From NCBI GenBank assembly GCA_001972305.1, contig BDDD01002358.1, forward strand, positions 1-64,000: a stretch of 64,000 nt of DNA. The letters run 5' to 3'. Position numbers and translations under genes: made by a program. Below the pieces are notes generated by a model that saw only the letters and a program-made list of their open reading frames with translations, was not told where the DNA came from and did no database searches. Positions 1-10,655 of the stretch are shown here, piece by piece (the first letter of the stretch is position 1; each line of letters starts with the position of its first letter). Origin of the DNA: Cephalotus follicularis (Eukaryota > Streptophyta > Magnoliopsida > Oxalidales > Cephalotaceae).

Positions 1-200
1 AAGTTTTAATTTCTTGTTTTGATTATTTATTTTATTTTGCATAATTAGGAGTAGTTTTTAATAATTTATCTCAAAATCGGTATACTTCGCCTAGGTTGGA
101 TAAATTACAACTAGTTTACGTTTCCCTGCGTTCGACCCGTTACTGCATGATCCATGCACTTGCGGCTATCAATATTAAAACATTCTTTTAACAGTGAACA
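1..200 (+). mobile_element. Athila-type LTR, 3' tail
   Basis: This is the 3' end of a Ty3/gypsy LTR. From about position 70 it matches 33310-33447 closely, including the stretches ATACTTCGCCTAGGTTGGAT and CTGCGTTCGACCCGTTACTG, and it ends in the same GTGAACA at 200. That second copy is the terminus of the Athila-type element at 28294-33447, which fixes family and orientation. The rest of this element lies upstream of the window. It abuts the copia 3' region at 201. Confidence 0.75.
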
Positions 201-723
201 GGGAGCTCTTCAATCCATGCTTCAGTTGAGGGGGGGCTTCCGTTTCTTTTTTTGTTGTTTGACAAAAAGGGGGAGAAATACATTTTGCATGATGGGGGAG
301 AGATATATTGCATGCTGGGGGAGAAGACTTTGAAAGTTGTATTTATGTTTTGCATTTGGGGAGATATATGTTAAATTGCATAATGGTTATAAATGTTTGG
401 AATCTTGAATTGAGATTGCACTTACGTTGTTGGTTTATGCTATCAAATGCATTGGATAAGATAGAATTGATAAAATTGAACTTTGGAAACTAAAAATGAT
501 TAGTTTGTCAAAAATTTATGCAAAATACGCATGTTTTGTCAATCATCAAAAATGGGGAGATTGTTGGCCTTTGCCACCCCGTTAATTGTATTAACATATG
601 TTATTTTGATGATTAACAAATATATAACACTTGTATGCATAATTCTCTAAGTTACAACTTCATATACTCACTTGATTTTGTGTCCAAAGTTGTGCCAAGG
701 TTATTTCTGCAGGTACAGGGCAA

Positions 724-1153
724 TCCAGCCGACTACCAAGCAATCCAGCAGACTGCCAAGGATGAGTAGTCAACTGCCAAGGGTTGAGTAGTCGACTGTT
801 TCTTCAAACAAGTCCAGAAACTGCAGGAACACATGATCCAGCCGACTGCCACATGGGAGCAGTCTATTGCCAGGCCAAGACAGCTGACTGAAGCAGGGCA
901 CCAGTCGACTGCCAGGGGATCCAGTCGACTGCCAAGGAATCCAGCCGACTGTCCACATTTGTGAAAATTCAGGCAGTGACTTCTGAAAACTCCATTTCTA
1001 GCTACAACAGCCAACTGGAACAGAGCACCAGTCGACTGCCATATCCACCAGCCGACTGCCCAGAGGAAGCAGCCGACTGTCCATCACCAACGGCTATATT
1101 CAAAATACGCGCCATCAAATCCAGCTGACTGCCATATAAATCCAGCCGACTGG
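724..1153. repeat. Cluster of CAGCCGACTGCC / CAGTCGACTGCC motifs
   Basis: About fifteen irregularly spaced copies of a motif of the form CCAGYCGACTGCC lie in about 430 bases of the LTR U3. The best copies contain the palindrome CAGTCGACTG; others read AGCCGACTG. Spacing varies from about 15 to 50 bases, so this is not a simple tandem array. The cluster ends roughly 40 bases before the TATA-like box. Many copies contain GCCGAC, the core of the plant DRE/CRT element bound by DREB/CBF factors; any binding is inference. Confidence 0.8.
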
Positions 1154-1194
1154 ATTGTAATTGGACTTCAAAAATAGATCCGTTGGAGCACAAG

Positions 1195-1200
1195 TATAAA
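1195..1200 (+). promoter_or_regulatory. TATA-like box of the SIRE-like LTR
   Basis: TATAAA lies in AAGTATAAATTCC, just downstream of the U3 motif cluster and upstream of the stretch expected to be R/U5. Position and sequence suit the LTR promoter; there is no transcript evidence. Confidence 0.5.
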
Positions 1201-1729
1201 TTCCAAAGTGGAGCATTCTTGGGGTAATCTATTGCAATCAAAGTGAACATTCATTCTAGTCATCTTAAGCACAATTCCAAGCATTCAATACATCAAAAGA
1301 GATCATATCAAAGCTATCCCTCAGATTGCAAAGCCTTCAAAATTTCCATTTTCTATACATTAAGAGCTTTGTGAGAATTGAGCGCAATTGTAAACAAATT
1401 CGTTGAGAATTTGTAATCTTCAAACACTTATTTCACACATAAACAAGAGAGGTTGTCTCTTGTTTTGCTCGGTTGGAGCAAACTTGTAATTCGCTTGGTT
1501 GGAGCGAAGTTCGTTGAAGCTAAGTTGGAGTTTCAAGCCCGGATTGGGGCATAGATAGTGAAATACTCAAGGGTAGGACTTGGGGAGTGGACGTAGGTGG
1601 TTTGCCGAACCACTATACATCTATTTGCAATCTCTCTCAACCCTACACTCTTTTATATTTTCGCAATTGTGTGATTGAATTTAAATTGGTTCTTGTTAAA
1701 TTGCTAGTTATTTTTTAAAAGTCTATTCA

Positions 1730-3729
1730 CAATATAGAGGTTACAGATCTTAAACATCATTAAATCTATGCAAAACCCCCAAGAATGCCCCAAAATGCAT
1801 GAAGGTCGGGCATGGCCGAGGAGCCATCCTAAGGTGCTTGCGTTAGACGACTACCACTTCCAACACGCTTTCTCTTAGTGGATCTCAAGAACTTAGCAAC
1901 CATGCTTCCTCTGCACACAAAACTGAGAGGGGGTTAGTCCAACTGACTAGTGAGTAAGATCAAGGAACTTCCCGTGCAACCTATCACCACTGGGTGCTAA
2001 GACCAAGGCAAACGTGCCAAGCCCCAACTAGGCCGAGGACCCACATATCCACCATTCAAAAATAATAAGGTAGAGGTGAATATGTACGTAAATATCAACA
2101 ACAAGTGAGAGTCGAGGAGACGTCAGAGCTACCAAACTCAATGACTAACCTCAAAGAAAGATAATAATGACAAGTTATAATAAATATGCCGAGGATCAAC
2201 AAAATGATCAAGACTCCAAGGATCAACAATTATCAAGAGGACTACTGGTACTGTATCAATCACAAGCACAATTCCACACATACATGCACACATAATACTC
2301 ACACATTTCCACTACCGGAACCAACTCGGCAAACACAAGTACCAGCTCCGCTTAAATCCATCAAAGAGGTCATGGGCTACAGGACTGTGCACATCCCTCA
2401 TATACGTATATAGATACCCACTTCCAGAGCACCGTATGAACATCGATGGAAGAGCTACGCAAGCCCACCCTCGTCGGCAATCACCAGTTCAGTACTACAC
2501 CATACGAACATCAATTGAGGAGCTACCTCATCGGCAATCATTTAGGGCTAATATCGTCCAAGGGGACCACGAATCACCGCTCGGCTCCACCCTTATCGAG
2601 ATGACAGAGGAGAACTCCGACTCAGAGGTAAGCGTATCACAACTTAGACCATCTCGGGCCAGCAATCTCATGTCCGAGGACTCCATCATGGCCTGACCAA
2701 AGAAGTAGCGTATCCTCAGCTGCACCCATACAACATTCCATCATAGACCAACGAAATAAGCAGATCCAGGTATGGGACCCAGGCACAATCACACCCAATA
2801 GATCATAATTGACAATGGCACTGCTGAATGGAATTGGGATCGAACGCCCACTCCTCTATCAGCCATAATGAGTCTCATTCACATCCAAGCGCTAGTAACC
2901 AGTATCCGAGGAAACAACAACACATGATTTAAAGAAAGCATGAATACTCAACAACAGGGGAAAACATATCAACCCAAGACATCGAGCAAGTCTGCTCGAA
3001 ACAGTATTCACATGCAATAACCAATAAGACAACAAGAGAAGAATCTTGGTCAAAAATAACATGGAAAGGCATATATAAACAATAGACTCTCAGTATCAAT
3101 TGATAGAGAAGGAAACATCCCACTCACTAGTAACTACAGTCCTCTGCTAGCTTCCTTACTGTGCGGATTCTGCTCCTGGATCCTCCTCTACTAGATCAAC
3201 ACACAACAGCTTAGCCATAACTATCCAACAAATGTCCGAGGAGCATGCATGAACCATACACATGCACAAGAACTACAACTAAGCTCTTCCTCGGCCTCAC
3301 AACCATTACTCTACCGTCGAAGCTTCACACCATAACCAACTCGAGGAGAACACTCACCTGCTAAATGTGTAGACAGTAAGGAAGTTCCAACCTCAGATGA
3401 TGAATGAAAGCTTCAAGGAGAAAGAAGAAGAAAAAGAAAGAAATCTTCAGCAACTGCTCCTTCCAACGTGAACTGATAGAAATGATCAACTGTCCCTTCA
3501 CATCAACCAAAGCACAGGAACTAACAAAACTTCCTCAAGAAGCTTCACACATTTCCCAAGGCACCACACATAATATCTTCCCATCTCTTCATTCTTCATT
3601 CTTCATTTAACACATGTCCAATGGGCCTTAAGCTACCAAGCCCAAAACCGAACCCAAACCAAGGAGAAAAGAAAAATTTTCCCCGAGGCCCAAACATCAA
3701 TTTATCAAAAATTAATGCGGGTCGTTACA
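1730..3729 (-). mobile_element. Tekay-like gypsy LTR fragment (minus strand)
   Basis: Read on the minus strand from 3729, this begins TGTAACGACCCGCATTAAT and aligns with the first 2.0 kb of the solo LTR at 22317-25207. Shared landmarks include the ends of both copies, the TGCATGAAGGT...GGCCGAGGAGCCATCCTAAGG block (1797-1840 against 24235-24285) and the GTACTGTATCAATCAC block near 2250. The distal third of that LTR is absent. It is noncoding; small open frames here have no counterpart in the other copy. Together with 22317-25207 it forms a distant inverted repeat. Confidence 0.8.
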
Positions 3730-5010
3730 TATGGTCCTTGGACATGATCCGTCACTGGATGTCTTGTGCATAGGGTGCTGTGTTTTGATTATGCTTAAAT
3801 ACATATTCAATGAAGTGTATACAGCCATTAGTTGGACATAGTACGCTTATGTATGGAGGCATGTGAACGCGCAATAATGAATCCATTGCTTCTAGTAAAA
3901 ACGATTATGCTCAGGATTATTTTCGTTAGCGATGAAGTGTCTGACTAGGCTAGCCACGATATCAAGAGTGTGATATCATTGGTAGAATATTAGAGGGGCA
4001 CCTCTAATATTATTTAAGGCTGACGAAAGATAGTCAGCTAAAGATTAAATTATTGCGGTCTGACACAATCCGTATCCTAGATTTAATCAGATCATTGTCA
4101 ATGCAGGGGCTATAAGCGCATGTACCAGTAAATCGTGGTTCGTAGATAATTCATATTAAATGGGGACCAGTAGGATGCCTAAGATTAAATTGATAATTAA
4201 TCATGGAAGAAAAGAATTAAAAGAATTTATTCAAAAATCAGAGAGAGTATTTTTTATGTGATAATAAATATTTAATCAGATAATTGTGAGTGACGCAATT
4301 TAATCCTACGGCCAGCGTAATAGTGAACCCATAGGGTCACACACAATACAAGCTAATATTTCCAACAAATTATGAGAGAAACAAATAATTTGGATAATTA
4401 TTTCCTAATTACATTTAATGAGATTAAATGTTGTTAATGAGATTAAGATAAATCAAAAGTCTAGAAAGAAAATGAGATTTCTTGCAGAAGGAATAGGAGA
4501 CTTCTTCTAGAAGGAAAATGAGACTTCTTCTACAAGGAAACAAAAGAGTTTGTGTTCTAATATGATTGTCTGGTAGCAAATATATATACACGCCCCCCTC
4601 CTATAAAGTAGAAGTTTTTGTGATTCTTTTGGCTTCTTCTCTCTTCTCTCTCGAGAACACAATCAAGAGTTGAAGGTTTGAGAAACCGGGTGTTGGAAAT
4701 TGAAGCTTGGTGTGGATACCTTGAAGTCCTTCTGCACTTGGAGGCTAGAACCATTTCAAAGAAACAAGGAACCTATCATTTTGGAAGTAAGAAGACGCAA
4801 AGGAAGAAGGAAGGAGCCACTCCAATCATGTGGGTAATTACGCCCGCTTCTCCTTATTGATATCTATATATCTAACTGTATATGTATGCTCAAAAGATCC
4901 TGGATTGAACTTTATAGCTTCTTGATCATAAGATGATGACGGTTTCGTATTAGGATGCATGCCTCTAGATTTCCTTTTATATAATGTTTAAAAGCCATAA
5001 GGTTCCAACA
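3730..5010 (+). mobile_element. Probable copia-like LTR region
   Basis: No protein is recognisable. The layout looks like a plus-strand LTR. AT-rich sequence is followed by a TATA-like CCTATAAAG near 4600, a pyrimidine-rich TTCTTCTCTCTTCTCTCTCGAG start-site-like stretch, and an end GGTTCCAACA at 5001-5010. The left side is cut by the Tekay-like LTR fragment. Ty1/copia is my best guess from base composition and the ACA end; no second copy exists in the window to confirm borders. Confidence 0.4.
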
Positions 5011-5097
5011 ATATATATGGAAAAAGACTATTTATATACATAGATAGGTCCGATACATAAGCCCATCCAATGGCTTGTCGGGTCACCCTATCTAACA
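5011..5097 (-). mobile_element. Tip of an Angela/TAR-like copia LTR (minus strand)
   Basis: On the minus strand this begins TGTTAGATAGGGTGACCCGA, nearly the same as the LTR starts at 53405 (TGTTAGATGTAGTGACCCGA) and 50177. It is therefore the 5' tip of an LTR of that copia family, lodged in the reverse transcriptase region of Element 1, which resumes at 5098. Confidence 0.65.
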
Positions 5098-5228
5098 TTA
5101 TCGGCAGTTCAATACTATTAAGAACAAGTACCTGCTACCACATATTGATGAATTGTTTGACTGGTTGAGATGTGCTTCTGTGTTTTGTAAGTTTGATTTG
5201 AGGTCAGGATATCATCAACTAAGAGTTA
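5098..5228 (+). pseudogene. Element 1 reverse transcriptase, N-terminal piece
   Basis: Translation of this stretch resembles the RT segment around the [16 protein letters not shown] and [13 protein letters not shown] motifs of Tekay elements. The same region of Element 4 is at about 59460-59600. It stops at the border of the solo LTR at 5229. It is a fossil fragment. Confidence 0.75.
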
Positions 5229-6690
5229 ATGTAACACCCCCGGACAGATTGGGAGCGCTTACAGGTTACAATACAACTCTTAACAAAATATGACAAAACA
5301 TAAATCTTAACTTTATTAAAAAATGTGATGGCCTAAGACATACCATAATCTGAACATAGTTTGAAAACTTTAACGTAAAGCAAAAATCAAAACCATAATC
5401 TGAAATCATAATCTAAAAACATAATATTATTGTTCAAAGACTGGCCCAAAACACGACCATAACACTACAGAAACACAAACGGCACAAATCTCCTAGATGA
5501 TCCGCAGACATGGGTGGACAACTCTCATCACACATTTCCCCGTTGCTACTGAAAACCTGCCGCATGGAAACAAAAACATGGCTGAGCAAACCTCAATATG
5601 GATAAGGAATGTAAAACAGTAAACGGTAAACGAAATGTCTGAACTTAAAAATCAGAAAATAACATAGTTAAATATTCTTGAAAATGTAAAGCAGAATATT
5701 TAAATAAAAAAGTTATAAAATCTTCACAATTTTTTGAAGAGCATAGTATCATAATTTTCCGAATAACATAAATTCATAAGTTTTCGAAGTTCAAAATTAT
5801 GGAATTCATAAATCTTAACTTTGTTCGATTTCATAATTCCATAACAGAGATCCGACGTACATATATATAAGTGCAAGGGTTTCGAGATGCCCACATGCCA
5901 AACGGAAAGACGTGTGCGGCACTACACAATCAATCCCAAAATCCGAATCAGATAATAACTAGAGTCGACTCATATGCCTCAAACGGATCCATACCCTACC
6001 CTCGGGATATATATATAAACAGACGCAGTAGATCGATCACACCGCCGCTGTAGGTGTCATGTCCTCCGTGCCAGAGAACATGCCTATGATACCTCGTAGG
6101 TAAGTTTTTCTCTGTATGTTATTATACAAAAACATTGTTTTATTCTAAAAACAATTTAAAACATAAACATATTTTCTAAACAATTTCTGAACATATCCGA
6201 AAGCATTAATCATACCCGTATCCAAAAATTAACATACTTCCTAAAGTGAAAGTCATGTTCATTTCAATCAAATTTAGCATAATTCCTAAGGTGAAAGTCA
6301 TACACGTTTAACATACTTCGATAGTGAAATTCATGTTCAGCATACCTTCGAAAGTGAAAGTCATACTTCAAATTATAAAATCAGTAATATTAAACTTTAT
6401 TCTCAAAGTAAATAAACAGACTTTATAAAACCAAAATCAATATCTGATAACGAAAATCCGTATATAAAAGCAATATTGAATCCATTTCAATAAAATCAGA
6501 GAATAGCCAAGAAATGAGAATCTTAGCCATTTGTAAACTAAACAAACCAAAAACGAATCACAATCACGAACAGAATCACCTTAACCGTCACAACAGTCAC
6601 AAAGGTGTATAGGAAACCTAATATAGCAACCACAATCAGATTACCACTAAACAGTACACAAACAGGTGCTAAACAAAAACAGTGGAGGAA

Positions 6691-6968
6691 GGAGTCGACG
6701 TGCATGATAGAAGCGTCGCCGCTCAACTTAAGGCTTCGACGGTTTCATCATGATTTGTACGCAAAGCACTTAACAAGCGTCGACTAAAACATAGCATAAC
6801 ACAGTGGAAAGCGGCGACGCTCAAGGAATAAGCGTCGACAGTTTAGGCATAAGCATCGACAATATTAATGAAATAGTAGACACTTAGACACATGCATGGT
6901 GTTTTAATACATATTTTATACATGAAGGCGTCGATGCTTACGATAGGCGTCGACGATTTACGTCGAAC
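6691..6968. repeat. GTCGAC motif cluster, solo LTR (inner)
   Basis: About ten copies of the degenerate motif GCGTCGACGC lie here (GGAGTCGACGTG, AAGCGTCGACTAA, TAAGCGTCGACAG, AGGCGTCGACGATT), at irregular distances of 15-80 bases. It lies about 1.0-1.3 kb from the LTR start on the minus strand. Confidence 0.8.
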
Positions 6969-7723
6969 ACATGAAAAATATAGTACTAAACCAGTTGAAA
7001 ACCATGAACAAATACAATTTTTCTTAAACACAAGTCATAAACAAAAATATGTAGGTTCTGAAACATGGCTTTTAAGTTTAAGAATGGCAGTATACATATG
7101 TCTATGCATGAACATATACAATATACAAGTTACATATATCAATAACAACTTGAAGATATATTTTCTGATATCTTAGCAAAAATCATGAACTATAATCCAA
7201 TATATTTGTACCAATCATGAAATAGTAACATATATAAGTTCTAAAACATGGCTTTTAGGCTTGAAAATATCATTATAACATTTTGATGCATGAACATAAT
7301 ATATATGTATAAGTTACATACATCAAAACAACCTTGAAAACATCTTTTCTGGTATGTTAGAAATTTGCATGAATTAACAGTTGGGTTTTGCATAAAATAA
7401 ACTTATGTTCAATAGTAGTAGCAACATATGTGAGGAAAACCAGTTTAGTAATATGCCATACCTGAATATGATGAGAGAACAATGCAGAAAATGACTGCAA
7501 AAAAGGTTGGTTTCAGTGGTTTGTAAAATATGCAAATAACAGTGATTTTTAAAGAGAGAAACCGAGTAAATGGTAAAACCGCGTGTTTTAAATGATGAAA
7601 TCTGACATATTAACACTTTCTTTAAGGGCATAAAACGTGTTAATCAAAGAAGGGAAACAAAATTTAGTTTTATGGCAAAATCTCCATTCCAAAAATAAGC
7701 CATCGTCCAAACAAAAGTGGAAA

Positions 7724-7868
7724 CTCGATATAAGTGTCGATGGTAATGGCAAGGCGTCGACGCTTACACCTTTAAAGCCAAAAGCGTCGATGTCAATTGC
7801 ATAGGCGTTGACGTGATCCACAATGCCAAAGGAAGGAAGGTTCTGATGAAGGCGTCGACGCTTAACGC
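7724..7868. repeat. GTCGAC motif cluster, solo LTR (outer)
   Basis: About five copies lie here (AAGGCGTCGACGCTTAC at 7750, AAAGCGTCGATG, AGGCGTTGACG, AAGGCGTCGACGCTTAA near 7850), 120-270 bases from the LTR start on the minus strand. This is the same placement as the outer cluster of the Element 3 LTR. Confidence 0.8.
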
Positions 7869-7991
7869 CCAGAATACAATAACATAGAATTTTCAAAATA
7901 AAATCAAACGGTATAAAAAACATAGCATAAAACAGAAGACAAAAACATAACATATGTCAATAACACGTAGGCATAGAAATGTTGTATTACA

Positions 7992-9163
7992 ATTAGAGCA
8001 AAAGATATTCCTAAGATAACCTTCAGGTCACGGTATGGACACTATGAGTTTGTGGTAATGACGTTTGGGGTGACCAATGCCCTTGCTGCATTCATGAGTC
8101 TTATGAATAGAGTGTTTAGTCCATATCTTGACCAGTTCATCATAGTATTCATTGATGATATCTTGGTGCATTCCAAGTCTCTGGAAGAGCACGGGGAGCA
8201 TTTACACTTGGCATTGCAAGTTTTGAGAGATCACCACTTGTATGCCAAGTTCAGCAAATTTGGGTTTTGGTTGTCATAGGTGGATTTTCTTGGTCACATT
8301 ATCTCCAGTGCCAGTTTATCTGTAGATCCAACAAAGATAGAAGCAGTAAGGGATTGGAAACGGCCGACAAGCGTGACAGAGGTCCGTAGTTTCTTAGGCT
8401 TAGCGACTTACTACCGCCGCTTGCTCGAAGGATTCTCACGGATTGCTACATGTTTGACAAGGTTGACGCTGAAAAGGACAGTATTTGTTTGGGATGACAG
8501 CTATACACAGAGTTTTCAGGAATTGAATCATCGCCTGATTTTTGTGCCAATCTTGGCCTTGCCATAGGGCAATGTGGACTTCGTGATGTGCAGTGATGCA
8601 TCAAGAAATGGTTTGGGTTGTTTTTTGATGCAGAATGGGAAGGTGATCGCTTATGCCTGAAGGAAGTTGAAGTCTCATGAGGAGAGTTATACCACTCAGA
8701 ATCTGGAGTTGGCAGCGATAGTCTTTGCACTATTCAAATGGAGGCATTACTTATATGGCACCAAGTTCGATGTGTACATGGACCATAAAAGCTTAAAGCA
8801 CCTTTTCTCTCAAAAAGATCTAAATATGAGACAAAGAAGGTGGATGGAGTTGCTCAATGGCTACAACTATGAGAAAAAGTACAACCCAGGCAAGGCTACT
8901 GTGGTTACAGACTCCTTAAGTCCCCGATTAGCTTGCTTGACCATTGCTCAAATCCAGACACGACCATGGTTATTGGATAGAATTAGAGAAGCTCGGGGTA
9001 TGCATGAAGGCTTGCTCAAGGCTGCATTGGATGATCAAGCAGGGTTCAAGCTAGAATTCTCGCTTCATGGTGATGGATTGATAAGATTCCAAGGCAGGGT
9101 TTGTATTCCTGACAATAAGGAGTTGAAGGATGAGCTGTTATCGCAGGCTCATCACTCTTGTTT
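7992..9163 (+). pseudogene. Element 1 RT, RNase H and start of integrase
   Basis: RT palm motif FIDDILVHS lies at 8148-8174, preceded by FGVTN and followed by AKFSK. The RT thumb/connection [12 protein letters not shown] lies near 8370-8405. RNase H follows ([15 protein letters not shown] near 8785-8825, then RQRRWMELL). The integrase zinc-binding domain begins near 9100 and is cut at 9163 by Element 2; its continuation is at 18298. The family match is to Tekay chromoviruses. The region carries several disruptions. Confidence 0.85.
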
Positions 9164-9362
9164 TGTAGTGTCCTGAATATCATAAATAATTATTATGTGA
9201 ATGTACTATGGGCCTTGAGAAATTAATCCCTCTTCATTTGGGCTGAATGTGAACAGTGGAAGAGGCTTGGTCCATGGAAGTGATGGTTGGGCTTAAAGTG
9301 AACCCAATTTTGGTTGAAGGTGGCTGTTTTGTGTGGCGATTTCTAGATTCTTCTCCATGCCA

Positions 9363-9370
9363 TTATACAA
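9363..9370 (+). promoter_or_regulatory. TATA-like box of Element 2 5' LTR
   Basis: TTATACAAA lies in CCATGCCATTATACAAATGG. The 3' LTR has CCATGCCATTATAAAAAAATG at the same place (16359-16376), a better TATA box. Both lie about 200 bases into the LTR. Confidence 0.45.
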
Positions 9371-9699
9371 ATGGAGGATGCCCACGAAACGTGTTATGGA
9401 CACTCTCACACACTCCCGTTTTAGAAGAATTGAGAGAAAGTGGGAGCTGGGGCCTGGTGTCACAGGGAGGAAGAACACAAAAGGAGGTGCTTTCTCAGGA
9501 GAGTTCGATGCCTCCTGTGCTCCCGCATAAATTCCCAACTCCTGGAGTTGAGGGACTAGTGAAAGAGTGAAGGAGAGAAGAAAGCCAAAGTGCACGGCAA
9601 TTTTAAACAGAAGGAAGTTCAGAATCCAAGAAGTGGTGTGCCTTCCTTTTCAACTGATCTAAGGTAGATTAATATATGCTTAAGCTCTCCATGTATGTC

Positions 9700-9722
9700 T
9701 GTTTGTGTGTGTGTGTGTGTGT
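9700..9722. repeat. GT microsatellite in Element 2 5' LTR
   Basis: A run of about ten GT units follows TCTGTTTGT. The 3' LTR has a longer run at 16705-16736. Both are followed by GAATTGT. Confidence 0.85.
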
Positions 9723-9967
9723 GAATTGTTTGTTTGTGCGATTGTATTGTGTGAACTGTGTGTGTGTAATGTTGCTTTGTCGTTGTGCTTGTTAGAGTAG
9801 GATTATGTGAATAGGTTGTCATATGATGGGAATCGAGAGATGAACTGGTAATAGCTATATATAGCTATATATATATATATATATGGATTGAATCCTTAAG
9901 TTGGTGATATGATGAAGCTCAGTACTTAAAAAGTACTTAGAGGAGAAACCCAATGCCAAGAAAACTA

Positions 9968-10206
9968 ACGCCGAGCATGGCTAGCTTGTGCATGCCGAGC
10001 AAACCTATCCATAAGGACGCCGAGCATAGCTAGGCCACCCATGCTGAGCAGAACAGTCCATAATGATCGACGAGCATAGCTAGTCCATGCATGTTGAGCA
10101 AACTAATCCATAATGGTTGCCCAACATAGCTAGCCCACACATGCCGAGCAGACCAGTCCACGTGGTCGCCAAGCATACTAGTTCTATGCGTACCACGCAG
10201 ACTAGA
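9968..10206 (+). repeat. About 50-bp tandem repeats, Element 2 5' LTR
   Basis: Four to five diverged units of about 50 bases lie here, each with CGAGCATAGCTAG, a C/GCATGC core, CCGAGCAGACCAGTCCATAA and GGTCGC. The same array in the 3' LTR (16965-17275) has about six units. The two extra units there account for most of the 92-base length difference between the LTRs. Confidence 0.85.
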
Positions 10207-10319
10207 TCTTCAAGGCCCAGAAAAAACTAGCGCCCAATGCTTGCATCATATAGCACCTAAAGTGCGTTGAGCAGACTACCTTCTCCAGCATTATATGTGT
10301 AGAATTGTTAGTGACATGT

Positions 10320-10655
10320 CCTGTAGCAGGTGAACTTAAGAGTGAATTCCGCATCGAGACTATCCCTTAGCAGGTAAGTCCAAAAAGGGGTGGATTCAGC
10401 CAAAGCAGGTGAACCTAAGGGTGAATTCCGAATGGCAGGTGAACCTCGGGCAAATCTTGCTTAGAAGGTGAACCCAAGGGTGAATTCTGCCAGAGCAAGT
10501 GAACCTAAGGGTGAATTCTTCTAGAGCAGGTGAACCTAAGGGTGAATTCCACATGGCAGGTGAGCCTAAAGGTGAATTTCACACGGCAAGTGAACCTAAA
10601 GTTGAATCCCCATAGTAGATATACCAACTTAGGTGAACATTAGGGTGAACCTTAC
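10320..10655 (+). repeat. About 33-bp GGTGAACCTAAGGGTGAATTC repeats, 5' LTR
   Basis: Around ten diverged units of about 33 bases are built on GCAGGTGAACCTAAG and GGTGAATTC, followed by a variable linker such as CGCCAGA or CACATG. The array is head-to-tail and imperfect. It recurs at 17385-17715 in the 3' LTR. It lies downstream of the TATA-like box, so it would be in the transcribed leader. Confidence 0.85.

Larger units (their letters stand above)
201..1729 (+). mobile_element. SIRE/Maximus-like Ty1/copia element, 3' end
   Basis: Region 201-561 has the AT-rich, GGGGGAG-studded look of the 3' untranslated part of SIRE-type copia elements (GACAAAAAGGGGGAGAA near 260). It ends in a polypurine tract (AAAAATGGGGAGA, about 548-560). 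An LTR opens at 562 with TGTTGG. No coding part of this copy is in the window. The right border, about 1729, is set by where similarity to the inverted Tekay-like LTR begins and is uncertain by some 10 bases. Lineage is inferred from the LTR style, not from a protein. Confidence 0.7.
562..1729 (+). repeat. SIRE-like copia LTR
   Basis: The LTR begins TGTTGG directly after a polypurine tract. It contains TTTTGATGATTAACAAAT near its start, a motif-rich U3 (724-1153), a TATA-like box at 1195, and the GTGGACGTAGG...GCCGAACCACTATA block near 1590-1617. A minus-strand version of that block lies in the solo LTR at 60012-61287, so the two are related LTRs of the same copia group, with different U3 repeat motifs. 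Confidence 0.75.
5229..7991 (-). mobile_element. Solo LTR, Tekay-like gypsy (minus strand)
   Basis: On the minus strand it begins TGTAATACAACATTTC and ends CCGGGGGTGTTACA. This resembles the ends of the Element 3 LTR (TGTAATGCCCGGG ... CGGGGTGTGACA), which also has two GTCGAC clusters at similar depths. It splits Element 1 reverse transcriptase: 5098-5228 and 7992 onward are adjacent parts of one domain. Flanks are AGTTA/AATTA at best, so the target duplication is imperfect. No coding sequence is seen. Family assignment to Tekay is inference from the terminal sequences. Confidence 0.7.

Noticed and set aside
733-1250. Minus-strand frames over the CAGCCGACTGCC cluster (repeated QSAG and SRLD words)
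   Set aside because: They lie in LTR U3, antisense to the promoter, and mirror the DNA repeat. No protein family is recognisable.
2186-2725. Overlapping small frames on both strands
   Set aside because: They lie inside a noncoding LTR fragment and are not kept in the related LTR at 22317-25207.
3730-5010. Possible host 3' untranslated region or small gene (frame at 4678-4860)
   Set aside because: No protein similarity; the ACA-ended, pyrimidine-rich layout suits an LTR better, though with low confidence.
9700-9884. GT and TA microsatellites considered as promoter elements
   Set aside because: Both recur in the partner LTR with different lengths, as expected for ordinary slippage-prone repeats; nothing ties them to promoter function.
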